Origin: Calditrichales bacterium MX18-03
Lineage (GTDB): Bacteria > Bacillota > Clostridia > Lutisporales > Lutisporaceae
Length of the DNA stretch: 64,000 nucleotides
Reading direction: 5' to 3'
NCBI GenBank assembly: GCA_021083345.1
Contig: JAJGRE010000001.1
Span: 1,488,001 to 1,552,000, forward strand
This document shows positions 17,564 to 27,511 of the stretch, one piece after another. The notes beneath the pieces were generated by a model. It worked only from the letters and a program-made list of their open reading frames with translations. It ran no database searches and was not told the origin of the DNA. The position numbers were made by a program, and so were the translations under genes. Numbering within the stretch: position 1 is the stretch's first letter; each line of letters starts with the position of its first letter.

Positions 17564-18414
17564 ATTGAGCCCCTCAATAGCTTCATTATCTCATTCTTGG
17601 CCTCTTCCACATTGATGCAGCTCCCTATATCCAACCCTCTGCTTCTTAATTCCCTGGAAAGCTGCGTCACCTGGGGTACGCCCAGCCCTATTTTCTCCAA
17701 GGTCTCCATTTCTGTAAAAATCTTTCTGGGTGTATCATAAAAGACGATTTTCCCTTTGCTCATGACGATAACGCGGTCTACCAGCTTGGCGATATCCTCC
17801 ATACTGTGGGAAACCAGTAAAATGGTAATATTCCGCTTTGAGTGGAGCAGCTTGATTTCCTTCAGGATGTCGTCACGTCCTTTGGGGTCCAGTCCTGCCG
17901 TCGGTTCATCCAGGATCAGAACCTTGGGCTCCATCGCCAGTACGCCGGCTATTGCCACTCTTCTTTTTTGCCCGCCGCTTAGTTCAAAGGGTGAAATATC
18001 TTTGATACTATCGTAATCCAAGCCTACCATCCGAATGGCATCCTCCACACGTCTTTGCACCTCCGGCTCGGGCAAGCCCAGATTCTGCGGCCCGTAAGCC
18101 ACATCCTTGAAGACCGTTTCCTCAAACAGTTGGTACTCCGGATATTGAAAGACCAGCCCCACCTTCTGCCGGATGGTCTTCATGGCAACACTTTTAGAAT
18201 GCAGCTCATCCCCGTCTATGAGGATACGTCCTTCGGAGGGCTTCAGAAGACCGTTCAGATGCTGGATCAGTGTAGACTTGCCCGACCCGGTATGCCCGAT
18301 CAGTCCGACGAAGTCACCGTCTCCTATTTCAAAGCCGATTTTGTCAATCGCTCTATGTTCAAATACCGTATCCCGCATATAAATATGGGATAAACTTTCT
18401 ACTTTAATCGGCAT
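17560..18414 (-). CDS. ecfA2: Energy-coupling factor transporter ATPase EcfA2
   Basis: 284 residues from the ATG at 18414, where [13 protein letters not shown] begins; the upstream in-frame extension is non-homologous. The start overlaps the end of ecfA1 by 16 bp. Walker [11 protein letters not shown]-loop [10 protein letters not shown], signature [13 protein letters not shown], Walker [13 protein letters not shown] and the switch His in LLVSHSMED are intact. The C-terminal extension is characteristic of EcfA subunits. Forms a heterodimer with EcfA1 on EcfT at the membrane. Confidence 0.95.
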   Translation of the reverse strand: MPIKVESLSHIYMRDTVFEHRAIDKIGFEIGDGDFVGLIGHTGSGKSTLIQHLNGLLKPSEGRILIDGDELHSKSVAMKTIRQKVGLVFQYPEYQLFEETVFKDVAYGPQNLGLPEPEVQRRVEDAIRMVGLDYDSIKDISPFELSGGQKRRVAIAGVLAMEPKVLILDEPTAGLDPKGRDDILKEIKLLHSKRNITILLVSHSMEDIAKLVDRVIVMSKGKIVFYDTPRKIFTEMETLEKIGLGVPQVTQLSRELRSRGLDIGSCINVEEAKNEIMKLLRGSI

Positions 18415-19235
18415 AGCGCCACCACCATTTCTTCTACCGACAGGATGTCCGGCGGCAGATTGATTCCTTCCTTCCGCAGCTGGTGACACAGCTCGGTAAC
18501 CTGTGGGACGTCAAGACCGATTTGCTTGATTTTCTCGACTTCCTTGAAGACATCCTTGGGCTTCCCTTCCATATAGATCTGCCCTTTTTGCATAACATAT
18601 ATCCGATCGGCATGGATGGCCTCATCCATATAATGCGTTATGAGTATGATGGTTATGCCTTCTTCCTTGTTCAGCTTGAGTATGGTATTCATAACCTCTT
18701 TTCTTCCCGAAGGATCCAAAAGAGCGGTAGGCTCGTCCAGTATAATGCACTCAGGCCGCATGGCAATAATGCCTGCGATGGCTATACGCTGTTTTTGCCC
18801 GCCTGATAGCAAATGAGGGCTGTGCTTGCTGTACTCAGACATTTCCACTGTCTCCAATGCCTGATCCACCCGCCTGCGAATGTCCTGAGGCGGTATCCCC
18901 AGGTTCTCAGGGCCGAAAGCCACATCCTCTTCCACGATGGTAGCAACGATCTGGTTATCCGGGTTCTGGAACACCATACCGGCTGTTTGCCGGATACGCC
19001 AGGTCTCTTTTTCATCCTGCGTATCCATGCCCTTGATAAAAACCTTTCCACCGCTAGGTAGCAAAAGCGCATTCAAGTGCTTCGCAAGGGTGGACTTGCC
19101 GGAACCGTTGTGACCCAAAACTGCCACAAACTCACCCTTTTGTACATGTATATCCACACCATCCAATGCCAGGGTCGTATGGCCATGTCCGGTGTATGCA
19201 TGGTGTAAATTCTGAGTAATGACCATTTCTGTCAT
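18399..19235 (-). CDS. ecfA1: Energy-coupling factor transporter ATPase EcfA1
   Basis: 278 residues starting at the ATG at 19235 (AAGAAGG upstream). Upstream in-frame sequence belongs to a repetitive spacer and is unlikely to be coding. Walker [11 protein letters not shown]-loop [11 protein letters not shown], signature [13 protein letters not shown], Walker [14 protein letters not shown] and His in LITHYMDEA are present. First gene of the ecfA1-ecfA2-ecfT-truA group, which follows rplQ after a 188-bp spacer, the usual Firmicutes arrangement. Confidence 0.95.
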   Translation of the reverse strand: MTEMVITQNLHHAYTGHGHTTLALDGVDIHVQKGEFVAVLGHNGSGKSTLAKHLNALLLPSGGKVFIKGMDTQDEKETWRIRQTAGMVFQNPDNQIVATIVEEDVAFGPENLGIPPQDIRRRVDQALETVEMSEYSKHSPHLLSGGQKQRIAIAGIIAMRPECIILDEPTALLDPSGRKEVMNTILKLNKEEGITIILITHYMDEAIHADRIYVMQKGQIYMEGKPKDVFKEVEKIKQIGLDVPQVTELCHQLRKEGINLPPDILSVEEMVVALCRLK

Positions 19236-19257
19236 GATAAAACCTTCTTTTTTAATA

Positions 19258-19372
19258 ATGTTACGTGTTACGCGTTTCGTGTTTCGTGTTTTCAGGCAAT
19301 GCATAGGAAACAGTCAGCGTGACATGCGCTGCCCGGAACCCGTAACTCGAAACCCGCAACAATCAGTAACTC
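19258..19372. repeat. Degenerate short-repeat spacer between rplQ and ecfA1
   Basis: Two clusters of a ~9-base degenerate unit face each other. At 19260-19294 units read like GTTACGTGT / TTACGCGT / TTCGTGT / TTCGTGT. At 19338-19361 related units (CCCGTAACTCGAAACCCGC) appear in the opposite sense, so the two ends can form an imperfect long stem. The spacer is unusually long for this operon. I see no ORF or transposase remnant. Confidence 0.5.
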
Positions 19373-19423
19373 GCCCTAACAAAATGGGACTAAGCATCTA
19401 CTTAATCCCCTGTCAGTACTTTT

Positions 19424-19765
19424 TTAAACTAACTCCAGTATAACAACTTCCGCAGCATCTCCGCGTCTTGGCGCAACCTTCATGATTCTGGTGTAGCCGC
19501 CGTTTCTCTCTGTGTATTTGGGCGCTATTTCGTCAAACAAGCGCTTTACAACATCTTCTTTTGTAATATATGCTAAGGCTTGGCGTCTTGCATGTAGATC
19601 GCCTCTCTTGCCGAGCGTGACCATTTTTTCAGCAATGCTCTGTGTCTCTTTTGCCCTTGTCTCCGTTGTCATAATTTTTCCATGCTCAAGGAAAGAGGTC
19701 ACGAGGTTTCGAAGCATTGCTCTTCTCTGATCGCTGGGTCGTCTCAGCTTTCTGTATCCAGCCAT
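19424..19765 (-). CDS. rplQ: 50S ribosomal protein L17
   Basis: 113 residues. The conserved N-terminus [18 protein letters not shown] and the C-terminal [22 protein letters not shown] identify L17. The start has GGAGG seven bases upstream. It lies 55 bp after rpoA, the normal end of the alpha operon. L17 sits near the peptide exit tunnel. Confidence 0.97.
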   Translation of the reverse strand: MAGYRKLRRPSDQRRAMLRNLVTSFLEHGKIMTTETRAKETQSIAEKMVTLGKRGDLHARRQALAYITKEDVVKRLFDEIAPKYTERNGGYTRIMKVAPRRGDAAEVVILELV

Positions 19766-19820
19766 GACTATACCTCCTTTTTTTACCTACTGGTATATAA
19801 TAACCTTGTATCTGCTATGT

Positions 19821-20768
19821 TTAGTCCTCGTTCTGCTTTAAATTGAGGCCAAGGGCAGCAAGCTTCTGCTGTACTTCCTCCAGAGACTTCTTTCCGAGGT
19901 TCCTGACTTTCATCATATCGTCCTCGGTTCTCTGGGTCAATTCCTCAACGGTATTGATGCCTGCTCTCTTCAAGCAGTTGAAGGACCTTACCGAAAGATC
20001 CAGTTCTTCAATTGTCATTTCAAGAACCTTTTCCTTCTTGTCTTCTTCCTTCTCGACCATGATTTCAACACTTCCGACATGCTCGGTCAACGTGATGAAC
20101 AGCTTCAAGTGCTCGCTCAATATCTTGGCGCCGAAGCTGATGGCTTCATCCGGCTTAATGGTGCCGTTGGTCCAAACCTCCATCGTCAGCTTGTCATAAT
20201 CCGTAACCTGTCCCACACGGGTGTTTTCCACGATATAATTTACCTTCCTAACAGGCGTGTAAATCGAATCGATGGGAATAATCCCAATGGGCTGACCCGG
20301 CTGCTTGTTCCTTTCGGATGTCGCATATCCTCTGCCCTTTTCAACCGTCATCTCCATGTAGAACCGGTGTCCATCTCCCAAGGAGCAAATATGCAGCTCC
20401 GGGTTGATGATCTCGATATCCGAATCACAGATAATGTCCCTTGCGGTAATCGTCTTTTCTCCGTGAGTGTCAATCTTGATAATCTTGGTATTATCTCCGT
20501 ACATCTTGAGTGCCAGGTTCTTAATGTTCAGAATGATTTCCGTAACATCCTCGGCCACGCCGGGAATTGTTGAAAACTCATGCAATACACCGTCAATCTT
20601 AATGGATGTGACGGCCGCGCCCGGAAGTGAAGATAGAAGTATGCGCCTTAATGAATTTCCCAATGTTGTACCGTAGCCTCTTTCCAGGGGCTCCACCACA
20701 AACTTGCCAAATGTATAGTCTTCCGACATCTCGATACATTCAATTTTGGGCTTTTCTATTTCAATCAT
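19821..20768 (-). CDS. rpoA: RNA polymerase alpha subunit
   Basis: 315 residues. The N-terminal assembly domain contains [25 protein letters not shown], the dimerisation and beta/beta' contact segment (here split: [11 protein letters not shown], then TTLGNSLRR). A flexible acidic linker (~230-248) leads to the C-terminal domain with [17 protein letters not shown] and [15 protein letters not shown], which binds UP elements and activators. Preceded by rpsD and a 106-bp spacer with a strong hairpin. Confidence 0.98.
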   Translation of the reverse strand: MIEIEKPKIECIEMSEDYTFGKFVVEPLERGYGTTLGNSLRRILLSSLPGAAVTSIKIDGVLHEFSTIPGVAEDVTEIILNIKNLALKMYGDNTKIIKIDTHGEKTITARDIICDSDIEIINPELHICSLGDGHRFYMEMTVEKGRGYATSERNKQPGQPIGIIPIDSIYTPVRKVNYIVENTRVGQVTDYDKLTMEVWTNGTIKPDEAISFGAKILSEHLKLFITLTEHVGSVEIMVEKEEDKKEKVLEMTIEELDLSVRSFNCLKRAGINTVEELTQRTEDDMMKVRNLGKKSLEEVQQKLAALGLNLKQNED

Positions 20769-20850
20769 CCGTTACAAACCCTCCCTATTTTTTATCTCTT
20801 TGTGGTTATGAGGGCAACTGATTCTTCTTTTTAACCTTGAAATCCTGACT

Positions 20851-20882
20851 CAAGATAATTCTAGTACACTAGAATTATCTTG
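20851..20882. repeat. Perfect 15-bp inverted repeat spanning the rpsD stop codon
   Basis: CAAGATAATTCTAGT (20851-20865) and its exact reverse complement (20868-20882) are separated by 2 nt. The rpsD TAA (20875-20877) lies inside the stem. No T tract follows on the minus strand, so it is an RNA hairpin between rpsD and rpoA rather than an ordinary terminator. Confidence 0.85.
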
Positions 20883-21501
20883 AGTACAGTTCTACGATCA
20901 AGTGCTCTTCGATCGGAATATCAATGTCTTCTCTTACCGGCAATGCGATGACTCTTGCTTCCATCATTTCCGCATTGACCGACAACCACTGAGGTGCTGT
21001 TCTGCCAGCAGCATTTTCAGCCAGCGCCTTGAAGGCTTCTGAATTCTTGCTGCCTGCCTTAACAGCCACCAGGTCGTTAAGCTTCACCTGGTAGGAAGGG
21101 ATGTTGACCTTCTTGCCGTTTACTGTGAAGTGACCGTGTCTGACCAGCTGTCTTGCCTGGGCTCTGGATTCGCCGAAGCCCATTCTGTAGGCAACGTTGT
21201 CCAGTCTGAGTTCCAGTAATCTTAACAGGTTTTCGCCTGTAACACCCTTCAGTCTGTCAGCTTCTACAAAGTAGGATCTGAACTGCTTTTCAAGTATGCC
21301 ATATATTCTTCTGACCTTCTGCTTTTCTCTAAGCTGTACGCCGTAGCCGGACATTTTCTTTTTACTCTGTCCATGCTGCCCCGGCGCATAAGTTCTACGT
21401 GCTACAGCGCATTTATCCGTATAGCAGCGGTCGCCTTTCAGGTAAAGCTTTGAGCCTTCTCTTCTGCAGAGCTTGCACACAGCGCCTGTATATCTTGCCA
21501 T
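20875..21501 (-). CDS. rpsD: 30S ribosomal protein S4, zinc-binding form
   Basis: 208 residues. Cys9, Cys12, Cys26 and Cys31 form the C-x2-C...C-x4-C zinc site of the C+ form. The S4 RNA-binding domain is seen at [26 protein letters not shown]4 nucleates 30S assembly on 16S rRNA; in Bacillus it also represses its own synthesis. The stop codon sits inside a strong hairpin. Downstream is rpoA. Confidence 0.97.
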   Translation of the reverse strand: MARYTGAVCKLCRREGSKLYLKGDRCYTDKCAVARRTYAPGQHGQSKKKMSGYGVQLREKQKVRRIYGILEKQFRSYFVEADRLKGVTGENLLRLLELRLDNVAYRMGFGESRAQARQLVRHGHFTVNGKKVNIPSYQVKLNDLVAVKAGSKNSEAFKALAENAAGRTAPQWLSVNAEMMEARVIALPVREDIDIPIEEHLIVELYSR

Positions 21502-21524
21502 TTACTACACCTCCTATAAAAAAA

Positions 21525-21923
21525 CTATACTCTTCTACGTTTCGGCGGTCTGCAGCCGTTGTGGGGAATGGGTGTAACATCTTTAATCAAGCTGACTTCC
21601 AGACCTGCAGCCTGTAAGGATCGGATTGCGGCTTCGCGGCCTGCGCCCGGTCCCTTTACGAATACTTCGATTATTTTCAAGCCATGCTCCATTGCACCTT
21701 TGGCAGCAACTTCAGCAGCCATCTGAGCAGCAAAAGGTGTGCTCTTTTTTGAGCCCCTGAAGCCCAATGATCCTGCACTGGACCATGACAAAGCATTTCC
21801 GTGGCTATCCGTTAAAGTAACCAAGGTATTGTTGAAAGTAGATTTGATGTGAGCAGCTCCTCTTTCAACATTCTTTCTCTCTTTTCTTTTTCTGGTTTTC
21901 TTAGCCTTTGGCTTTGCTACCAT
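21525..21923 (-). CDS. rpsK: 30S ribosomal protein S11
   Basis: 132 residues. Landmarks: [35 protein letters not shown] and the C-terminal [19 protein letters not shown]11 lines the mRNA exit channel of the 30S platform. The gene is 18 bp from rpsM and 23 bp from rpsD in the conserved alpha-operon order, with an AGGAGG-type site before the ATG. Confidence 0.98.
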   Translation of the reverse strand: MVAKPKAKKTRKRKERKNVERGAAHIKSTFNNTLVTLTDSHGNALSWSSAGSLGFRGSKKSTPFAAQMAAEVAAKGAMEHGLKIIEVFVKGPGAGREAAIRSLQAAGLEVSLIKDVTPIPHNGCRPPKRRRV

Positions 21924-21941
21924 TCAAGCAAACCTCCTTTT

Positions 21942-22310
21942 CTACTTTCTTCTTACGCCGACTGTCTTCTTGGGACCTTTTCTTGTCCTGGCGTTGGTCT
22001 TTGTCCTCTGTCCTCTGACAGGCAGGCCTCTTCTATGTCTGATGCCTCTGTAGCAGCCGATTTCCATCAACCGCTTGATGTTCAATGCGATATCTCTCTT
22101 AAGATCGCCTTCCACCCTGAGAGTACCGTCAATAACCTGTTTGATCTTGCCAACTTCTGCTTCTGTCAGGTCCTTGACTCTTGTGTCAGGGTTTACACCT
22201 GCTTCTGACAATATCTTGTTGGATGTTGGTCTGCCAATTCCGAATATATACGTGAGACCAATTTCTACTCTCTTATCTCTCGGTAAGTCTACACCGGCTA
22301 TACGCGCCAT
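21942..22310 (-). CDS. rpsM: 30S ribosomal protein S13
   Basis: 122 residues starting at the ATG at 22310, where [21 protein letters not shown]... begins; a GTG four codons earlier is part of the AGGAGGTG site. [14 protein letters not shown] and the basic C-terminus [18 protein letters not shown] are diagnostic. S13 forms intersubunit bridges in the 30S head. A 143-bp spacer separates it from rpmJ upstream. Confidence 0.97.
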   Translation of the reverse strand: MARIAGVDLPRDKRVEIGLTYIFGIGRPTSNKILSEAGVNPDTRVKDLTEAEVGKIKQVIDGTLRVEGDLKRDIALNIKRLMEIGCYRGIRHRRGLPVRGQRTKTNARTRKGPKKTVGVRRK

Positions 22311-22453
22311 TCGTTTTTGCACCTCCTGTTTGGTTTCGTTTACTATTGCATTAAAAATTAACTGGGGATCCCCTTACGGGCAGCCGCAATCCCCTAGGTA
22401 TTCGTCTTAAAGATAGGATCGTTTTCGGCTTGAAGGCCGATAGCGAGACTTTC

Positions 22454-22579
<126 letters not shown>

Positions 22580-22584
22580 CTATA

Positions 22585-22803
22585 TCATTTACCGCGCCAT
22601 GTGATTCGGCCTCTGGTCAAATCATAGGGCGACAGCTCGATTGTGACTTTGTCTCCAGGCAGGATTCGGATAAAATTCATCCTGAGCTTGCCTGATATAT
22701 GTGCCAGGATTCTATGCCCGTTTTCAAGCTCCACCTGGAACATCGCATTAGGTAATGCTTCTATTACTTTTCCTTCTACTTCAATAACATCCTGTTTTGA
22801 CAT
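22585..22803 (-). CDS. infA: Translation initiation factor IF-1
   Basis: 72 residues beginning [19 protein letters not shown], the standard length and OB-fold pattern ([46 protein letters not shown]). The longer in-frame reading overlaps the upstream gene and is non-homologous. IF-1 occupies the 30S A site during initiation. AGGAGG lies 12 bases upstream, a rather long spacing. Confidence 0.96.
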   Translation of the reverse strand: MSKQDVIEVEGKVIEALPNAMFQVELENGHRILAHISGKLRMNFIRILPGDKVTIELSPYDLTRGRITWRGK

Positions 22804-22810
22804 TAGGTAA

Positions 22811-23095
22811 TCAAACCTCCTGTTCCCGATATCCATCCATCGATTTTAATGCTTTCCTTAACTCGCTGTTGGTTATCTCTTGGTTTGTTTCGACTTTTCT
22901 TTTGATGTCCTGTGATATATAACGTGTGCCTACAAGGTGTATACCCTTTTTCTTTTTCGGATCCTCCATCGGTCTGATGTCCCCATCTGAAATATAGACA
23001 TATTGGCTATCAATTATACATATAACGATAAACTTGCTGCCTTTATCTCTTCCTGCTGACGACACCACGATCTGTCCGAGGCTGAATTGCTGCAT
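22811..23095 (-). CDS. KOW-domain RNA-binding protein, L14e-like
   Basis: 94 residues from the ATG at 23095. The first ~50 residues form a KOW/L14e-like barrel ([20 protein letters not shown]...[21 protein letters not shown]). A short basic helical tail follows. This small protein is a common resident between map and infA in Clostridia and is usually annotated as a ribosomal-protein-L14e/L6e/L27e-like RNA-binding protein. Its role, probably ribosome-associated, is not established. Gaps are 32 bp to map and 7 bp to infA. Confidence 0.8.
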   Translation of the reverse strand: MQQFSLGQIVVSSAGRDKGSKFIVICIIDSQYVYISDGDIRPMEDPKKKKGIHLVGTRYISQDIKRKVETNQEITNSELRKALKSMDGYREQEV

Positions 23096-23127
23096 ATGGT
23101 TACCTCTTCGTTCAACCCGTGACACTG

Positions 23128-23874
23128 TTACAACAGCGTCAATATTTCAGGTGCGCCGCCGGTCACGGCGATGGTGTTCTCGTAATGGGCCGACGGCTTG
23201 CCGTCCAGCGTCACGACAGTCCACCCGTCGCTCAGTACCTTTACTGCATAGCGTCCAAGGTTTATCATCGGCTCAATCGCCAGAGTCATTCCCGGAACCA
23301 GCCTTGGTCCCTTGCGTGGCGGGCCGTAATTGGGTATCTGAGGCTCCTCGTGCATGCTTTTTCCGATGCCGTGGCCAACGAATTCTCTGACAACAGAGAA
23401 CCCATGGGCCTCCACATGCTTCTGCACGGCATGGGAGATATCCGATAGCCTGTTACCCGGTATGGCCTGCTCCATACCCTTAAAGAAACTTTCTTCGGTC
23501 ACAGTGATCAGCTTTCTTAGCGCATCACTGATTTCACCGATTCCGTAGGTACGTGCCGCATCTCCGTAATACCCGCTGTAGATTGCACCGATGTCGATTC
23601 CGACGATGTCGCCATCCTTCAGTTCGATAGGACCCGGTATGCCATGTACAACCTGTTCATTGATTGAAGTGCATATGCTGGCAGGGAATCCGCTGTAGCC
23701 TTTGAATGCAGGTATTCCACCACTTTTTCTTATATATCCCTCTGCTATGCGGTCCAGTTCCAATGTCGTTATTCCGGGTTCAATTACCTCTTTAAGCTTT
23801 TCGTGGGTCTCGGCGACGATTTTACCCGCCGCTCTCATGAGTTCCAATTCTCTGGGAGACTTTATGCTAATCAT
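23128..23874 (-). CDS. map: Methionine aminopeptidase type I
   Basis: 248 residues. Removes initiator methionine after deformylation. The five metal ligands are readable: Asp in [10 protein letters not shown], Asp in YYGDAARTY, His in [13 protein letters not shown], Glu in [10 protein letters not shown] and Glu in [10 protein letters not shown]. No N-terminal zinc-finger or SH3-binding extension. Its ATG overlaps the adk stop codon by 4 bp (ATGA), so translation is coupled. Confidence 0.97.
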   Translation of the reverse strand: MISIKSPRELELMRAAGKIVAETHEKLKEVIEPGITTLELDRIAEGYIRKSGGIPAFKGYSGFPASICTSINEQVVHGIPGPIELKDGDIVGIDIGAIYSGYYGDAARTYGIGEISDALRKLITVTEESFFKGMEQAIPGNRLSDISHAVQKHVEAHGFSVVREFVGHGIGKSMHEEPQIPNYGPPRKGPRLVPGMTLAIEPMINLGRYAVKVLSDGWTVVTLDGKPSAHYENTIAVTGGAPEILTLL

Positions 23875-24521
23875 TTGACCTTCTCCAATGCTTCAATAAT
23901 GGCTATAAACACATCATCAGCAGCTTGCTCTCCATTGATGGTAGCGAGAAGACCTTTTTTCCCGTAGAAATCGATAAGCGGAAAGGTTTGATCCTTGTAT
24001 ACCTTAAGCCTGTTTGTCACAGTCTCTACATTGTCGTCTGCCCTGGTATACAGGGTGCCGCCGCACTTATCGCAGGTGCTTTCGACCCGAGATTTATTGA
24101 AATACAGGTTGAAATTCTCCCCGCAGCTGCCGCAAACCCGTCTTCCGGTCATCCTCTTGATAATGGTGTCATCTTTAACCGTCAGGTTGATGACTGCATT
24201 CAGACTTTTGCCGATCTTCTCCAGCTCCTTATCCAATGCTTCCGCCTGCACAAGGGTTCTCGGGAAGCCGTCCAGCAGAAAGCCTCCTTTGCAGTCATCC
24301 TCTAGAAAACGGCTTTCAACAATTTTCAGGGTCAGCTCATCCGGTACCAATAGACCTTGATCGATATATTTTTTCGCTTCGATTCCAATTTCTGTCTGCT
24401 TGCTTATATTGCTTCTGAAGATATCCCCGGTTGATATGTGGGGAATATCATATTTCTTTTCGATCCTAGTGGCCTGTGTGCCCTTCCCTGATCCAGGTGA
24501 GCCTAACAAAATAATTCTCAT
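23871..24521 (-). CDS. adk: Adenylate kinase, zinc-LID type
   Basis: 216 residues starting [17 protein letters not shown]; upstream in-frame codons are rejected as non-homologous. P-loop [12 protein letters not shown]-binding HISTGDIFR and [15 protein letters not shown] are present. The LID carries C-x2-C...C-x2-C (CGSCGENFN and CDKCGG), the structural zinc site of Gram-positive enzymes. It balances ATP+AMP and 2 ADP. Follows secY after a 113-bp spacer holding small hairpins. Confidence 0.97.
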   Translation of the reverse strand: MRIILLGSPGSGKGTQATRIEKKYDIPHISTGDIFRSNISKQTEIGIEAKKYIDQGLLVPDELTLKIVESRFLEDDCKGGFLLDGFPRTLVQAEALDKELEKIGKSLNAVINLTVKDDTIIKRMTGRRVCGSCGENFNLYFNKSRVESTCDKCGGTLYTRADDNVETVTNRLKVYKDQTFPLIDFYGKKGLLATINGEQAADDVFIAIIEALEKVK

Positions 24522-24634
24522 TTCTGCCTCTCCATTCCTATTCGACAAGAAACTCACGAAATGGCTTGCTTCCCGCAAGTCAAGAGCTTCCGATCGCTTC
24601 CGGATAACGTCGGCCAGTTACCTGAACGTTCATC

Positions 24635-25891
24635 CTACTTTAAGAAGCCCTGGTAGTTTCTCATAACCATCTGGGATTCCACTTGTTTGACAAAATCCAT
24701 CGCAACACCGACTACGATCAGCAGCGAGGTGCTTCCGAAGTAAACTTTTATTCCTGTATAGTTCATCAGGAATATCGGCACGATGGCGATAAACGCTAGG
24801 AAAAATGCACCGACCAGTGTGATTCTGTTTAAGGATTTCTGTATGAAGTCGGAGGTCGGTTTTCCCGGTCTGATGCCGGGTATGAATCCGCCGTATTTCT
24901 TTATATTATTTGCGACTTCCACAGGGTTAAATGTGACCGCTGTATAGAAGTATGTAAATCCGACTATAAGCAGCGCATAGAGCAAGCCATGTCCGAAGGT
25001 CCCCCAGTCAAAATACTTGGTCAGGAATTGATAGACCGCTGAATTCGGGAAGAAGGCAGCTATCTGATTGGGGAATGCAATGAGTGACATTGCAAAGATA
25101 ACCGGAATAACGCCCGCCTGATTAACTCTGAGCGGAATGTGGGTGCTCTGTCCGCCGTATACCTTTCGGCCTACAACTCTTTTTGCATACTGTACCGGTA
25201 TTCTTCTCTGTCCTTCCTGAATCAATACAACACCCATGATAATGAGGATTGCAAAAGCAAGGAACAGAATGATTTCAATGAAGTTTGTCGTTTTTGCCGT
25301 GTACAGATCGTATAATTTCTTAATGCCCAGCGGTATTCTTGAAACAATACCTGCAAAGATGATCAAGGAGATACCGTTTCCGATGCCTTTATCGTTGATC
25401 AGTTCTCCCAACCACATCAGGAAAGCAGTACCTGCTGTCAGTGATAATGCAACGAGTATAATAGATGTAGCACTTCTGTCGATCAAGTAGCTTCTAAGTC
25501 CATAGCTTAATGCAACTGCCTGGATCAGGGCAAGAACAACCGTACCGTATCTTGTGTACTGTGCGATCTTCTTCCTGCCTTCTTCACCTTCTTTTGCAAG
25601 GGCTTCAAGACTTGGGATGGCTATCGTCAAAAGCTGCATGATGATTGTAGCGTTGATATAAGGTGTTATGTTCATTGCAAATACTGCAAAGTTTTTAAAT
25701 GCTCCACCTGAAATTACATCAAAGAATCCCAATAATCCACCACTTTCAACCAGCTGCTGCAGGGCTGCAGTGTTCATGTTCGGAACCGGTATGAAGCTTC
25801 CCAGTCTGTAAACCACCAGCATTGCGAGGGTGAATAGCATTTTGCTACGCAAATCAGGAATTTTCCAAGCATTTCGTAATGTGTTAAACAC
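24635..25891 (-). CDS. secY: Protein translocase subunit SecY
   Basis: 418 residues with ten membrane helices. The plug/ring region GGAFKNFAVFAMNITPYINA and the cytoplasmic loop RRIPVQYAKRVVGRKVYGGQ, which contacts ribosome and SecA, are intact. The start is a GTG one base after the rplO stop, with AGAGGTGA upstream, so translation is likely coupled. SecE is encoded at 58172-58375; SecG is not in the window. Confidence 0.97.
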   Translation of the reverse strand: MFNTLRNAWKIPDLRSKMLFTLAMLVVYRLGSFIPVPNMNTAALQQLVESGGLLGFFDVISGGAFKNFAVFAMNITPYINATIIMQLLTIAIPSLEALAKEGEEGRKKIAQYTRYGTVVLALIQAVALSYGLRSYLIDRSATSIILVALSLTAGTAFLMWLGELINDKGIGNGISLIIFAGIVSRIPLGIKKLYDLYTAKTTNFIEIILFLAFAILIIMGVVLIQEGQRRIPVQYAKRVVGRKVYGGQSTHIPLRVNQAGVIPVIFAMSLIAFPNQIAAFFPNSAVYQFLTKYFDWGTFGHGLLYALLIVGFTYFYTAVTFNPVEVANNIKKYGGFIPGIRPGKPTSDFIQKSLNRITLVGAFFLAFIAIVPIFLMNYTGIKVYFGSTSLLIVVGVAMDFVKQVESQMVMRNYQGFLK

Positions 25892-25892
25892 C

Positions 25893-26333
25893 TTAAATCA
25901 CCTCTACCTTTCCTCCTGCTGCTGCAATCTTTTCTGCAGCTGTCTTGCTGAATTTATGAGCCTGTACGGTGAGATTTTTTGTAAAATCACCGGTACCGAG
26001 TACTTTTATGCCGTTCTTCATTGCCTTAACCAATCCCGCTTCCTTCAGAAGCTCAGGCGTAACCACGGTACCGTTCTCGAATCCTTCCAGATCCATGAGA
26101 TTGATAACAGCGTATTCTTTTCTGAATATATTCGTAAAACCAATTTTAGGTAACCTTCTGTAAAGAGGCATCTGTCCGCCTTCAAATCCCAATCTGACAC
26201 CACCGCCGGAACGGGATTTTTGTCCCTTCTGTCCCTTACCTGCGGACTTGCCCTGACCGGAAGCTGTACCTCTGCCCAGTCTCTTCTTGGCTTTAGTTGA
26301 CCCTTCCGCAGGTCTAAGTTCGTGTAACTTCAT
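25893..26333 (-). CDS. rplO: 50S ribosomal protein L15
   Basis: 146 residues. The Gly/Lys-rich N-terminus [21 protein letters not shown] and [20 protein letters not shown] is diagnostic; the C-terminus [19 protein letters not shown] completes the fold. L15 organises 23S rRNA late in 50S assembly. Gap to rpmD is 16 bp, to secY 1 bp. Confidence 0.97.
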   Translation of the reverse strand: MKLHELRPAEGSTKAKKRLGRGTASGQGKSAGKGQKGQKSRSGGGVRLGFEGGQMPLYRRLPKIGFTNIFRKEYAVINLMDLEGFENGTVVTPELLKEAGLVKAMKNGIKVLGTGDFTKNLTVQAHKFSKTAAEKIAAAGGKVEVI

Positions 26334-26349
26334 ATTTACACCTCCTTGT

Positions 26350-26529
26350 TTACATTTCTTTCACTTCAACTAAGTGCAGCACTTTTTGGATCATACCTCT
26401 GATCTGAGGTGTATCTTCGTGCTCTACTTCGCTATTTATTTTCTTCAGGCCAAGGGCTTTAACCGTATCAATCTGATCCTTCTGTCTTCCGATTATGCTC
26501 TTAACCAGCTTTACATTTACTTTAGCCAT
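26350..26529 (-). CDS. rpmD: 50S ribosomal protein L30
   Basis: 59 residues read directly: [19 protein letters not shown] at the start and [15 protein letters not shown] at the end. The prokaryotic short L30 form has the conserved IGR..dq...lkaLGL pattern. It lies between rpsE (12 bp) and rplO (16 bp), the normal spc position. Confidence 0.96.
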   Translation of the reverse strand: MAKVNVKLVKSIIGRQKDQIDTVKALGLKKINSEVEHEDTPQIRGMIQKVLHLVEVKEM

Positions 26530-26541
26530 GGTTTTTCCCTC

Positions 26542-27042
26542 CTAACCCAGTATCTCCTCAACTGTTTTACCTCTGAGTCTTGCAACATCCTCAACTGTTT
26601 TCAGTTCACTAAGGCCCTGGATAGTTGCATTAACCATGTTCCTCGGGTTGTTGGATCTCAAGGATTTTGTACGAATGTCCTTGATTCCGGCCAGCTCAAG
26701 TACGGCACGGGCAGGACCGCCTGCCAGAACGCCGGTACCTTCTGATGCCGGCATCAGAAGTACTGTGCCTGAACCGGATCTGCCGGTAATCTGATGCGGG
26801 ATTGTGGTACCAACAATGGGAACCTTTATGAGGTTCTTCTTGGCATCTTCTATACCTTTACGGATTGCCTCAGGAATTTCTACAGATTTACCTGTACCAA
26901 CGCCGACATAACCGTTCAGGTCTCCAACGACGACGATGGCACTGAATCTGAAGTTTCTACCACCCTTAACAACCTTCGCAACTCTGTTTATGGCAACGAC
27001 CTTTTCTTTAAGGTCCAATTTGCTTGCATCGATTGGCTGCAT
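26542..27042 (-). CDS. rpsE: 30S ribosomal protein S5
   Basis: 166 residues. The double-stranded RNA-binding domain at the N-terminus ([34 protein letters not shown]) and the [18 protein letters not shown] motif are typical. S5 controls translational fidelity and mRNA helicase action at the entry channel. The gene follows rplR after an 80-bp spacer holding a stem-loop repeated elsewhere (see repeat at 27074). Confidence 0.97.
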   Translation of the reverse strand: MQPIDASKLDLKEKVVAINRVAKVVKGGRNFRFSAIVVVGDLNGYVGVGTGKSVEIPEAIRKGIEDAKKNLIKVPIVGTTIPHQITGRSGSGTVLLMPASEGTGVLAGGPARAVLELAGIKDIRTKSLRSNNPRNMVNATIQGLSELKTVEDVARLRGKTVEEILG

Positions 27043-27073
27043 TTATTTCCCTCCTTTTTTACCAATAACTATT

Positions 27074-27125
27074 AGAGACTCTTGACCTTCAAGTGATACT
27101 CCATATTTAGAGTCTCTTATCGTTA
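27074..27125 (-). repeat. Intercistronic stem-loop element E1 (rplR-rpsE spacer)
   Basis: 9-bp perfect arms AGAGACTCT (27074-27082) and AGAGTCTCT (27109-27117) enclose 26 nt. On the transcript the element starts exactly 5 nt after the rplR TAA. A sister copy with the same arms, the same 5-nt distance (CGAYA) and the same flanking TTGAC lies between rplJ and rplL (55572-55624). Confidence 0.85.
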
Positions 27126-27491
27126 GAATTCCAATCCAGCTTCTCTTGCTGCATCTGCAAGTTCCAATACTCTTCCATGATAAAGATATCCGCCTCTATC
27201 GAAGACCACTTGCTTGATTCCGGCTTCAATTGCTTTCTTTGCAACCAAGGCGCCAACCATTTTTGCCGAAGCCTTGTTTCCGCCGTGACCAAGCTGTTCC
27301 TTCAAATCTTTATCTAAAGTTGAGGCTGATACTAAAGTAACGCCTTTTACGTCATCAACAATCTGTGCGTATATGTTATTGAGGCTCCTGTAGACACAGA
27401 GTCTCGGTCTTTCCGTTGTTCCGGTAACCTTTTTCCTGATTCTCAAATGCCTTTTCAGCCTTGCATCGTTCTTACTCTCTTTAGTTATCAC
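27123..27491 (-). CDS. rplR: 50S ribosomal protein L18
   Basis: 122 residues if begun at the GTG at 27491, which aligns with the usual L18 N-terminus ([20 protein letters not shown]) and has AAGGGGTGA eight bases upstream; a GTG at 27500 is an alternative. [22 protein letters not shown] and the [21 protein letters not shown]-terminus are typical. L18 brings 5S rRNA into the 50S together with L5. Confidence 0.95.
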   Translation of the reverse strand: MITKESKNDARLKRHLRIRKKVTGTTERPRLCVYRSLNNIYAQIVDDVKGVTLVSASTLDKDLKEQLGHGGNKASAKMVGALVAKKAIEAGIKQVVFDRGGYLYHGRVLELADAAREAGLEF

Positions 27492-27511
27492 CCTTATCAC
27501 CCCTTTTTTAT

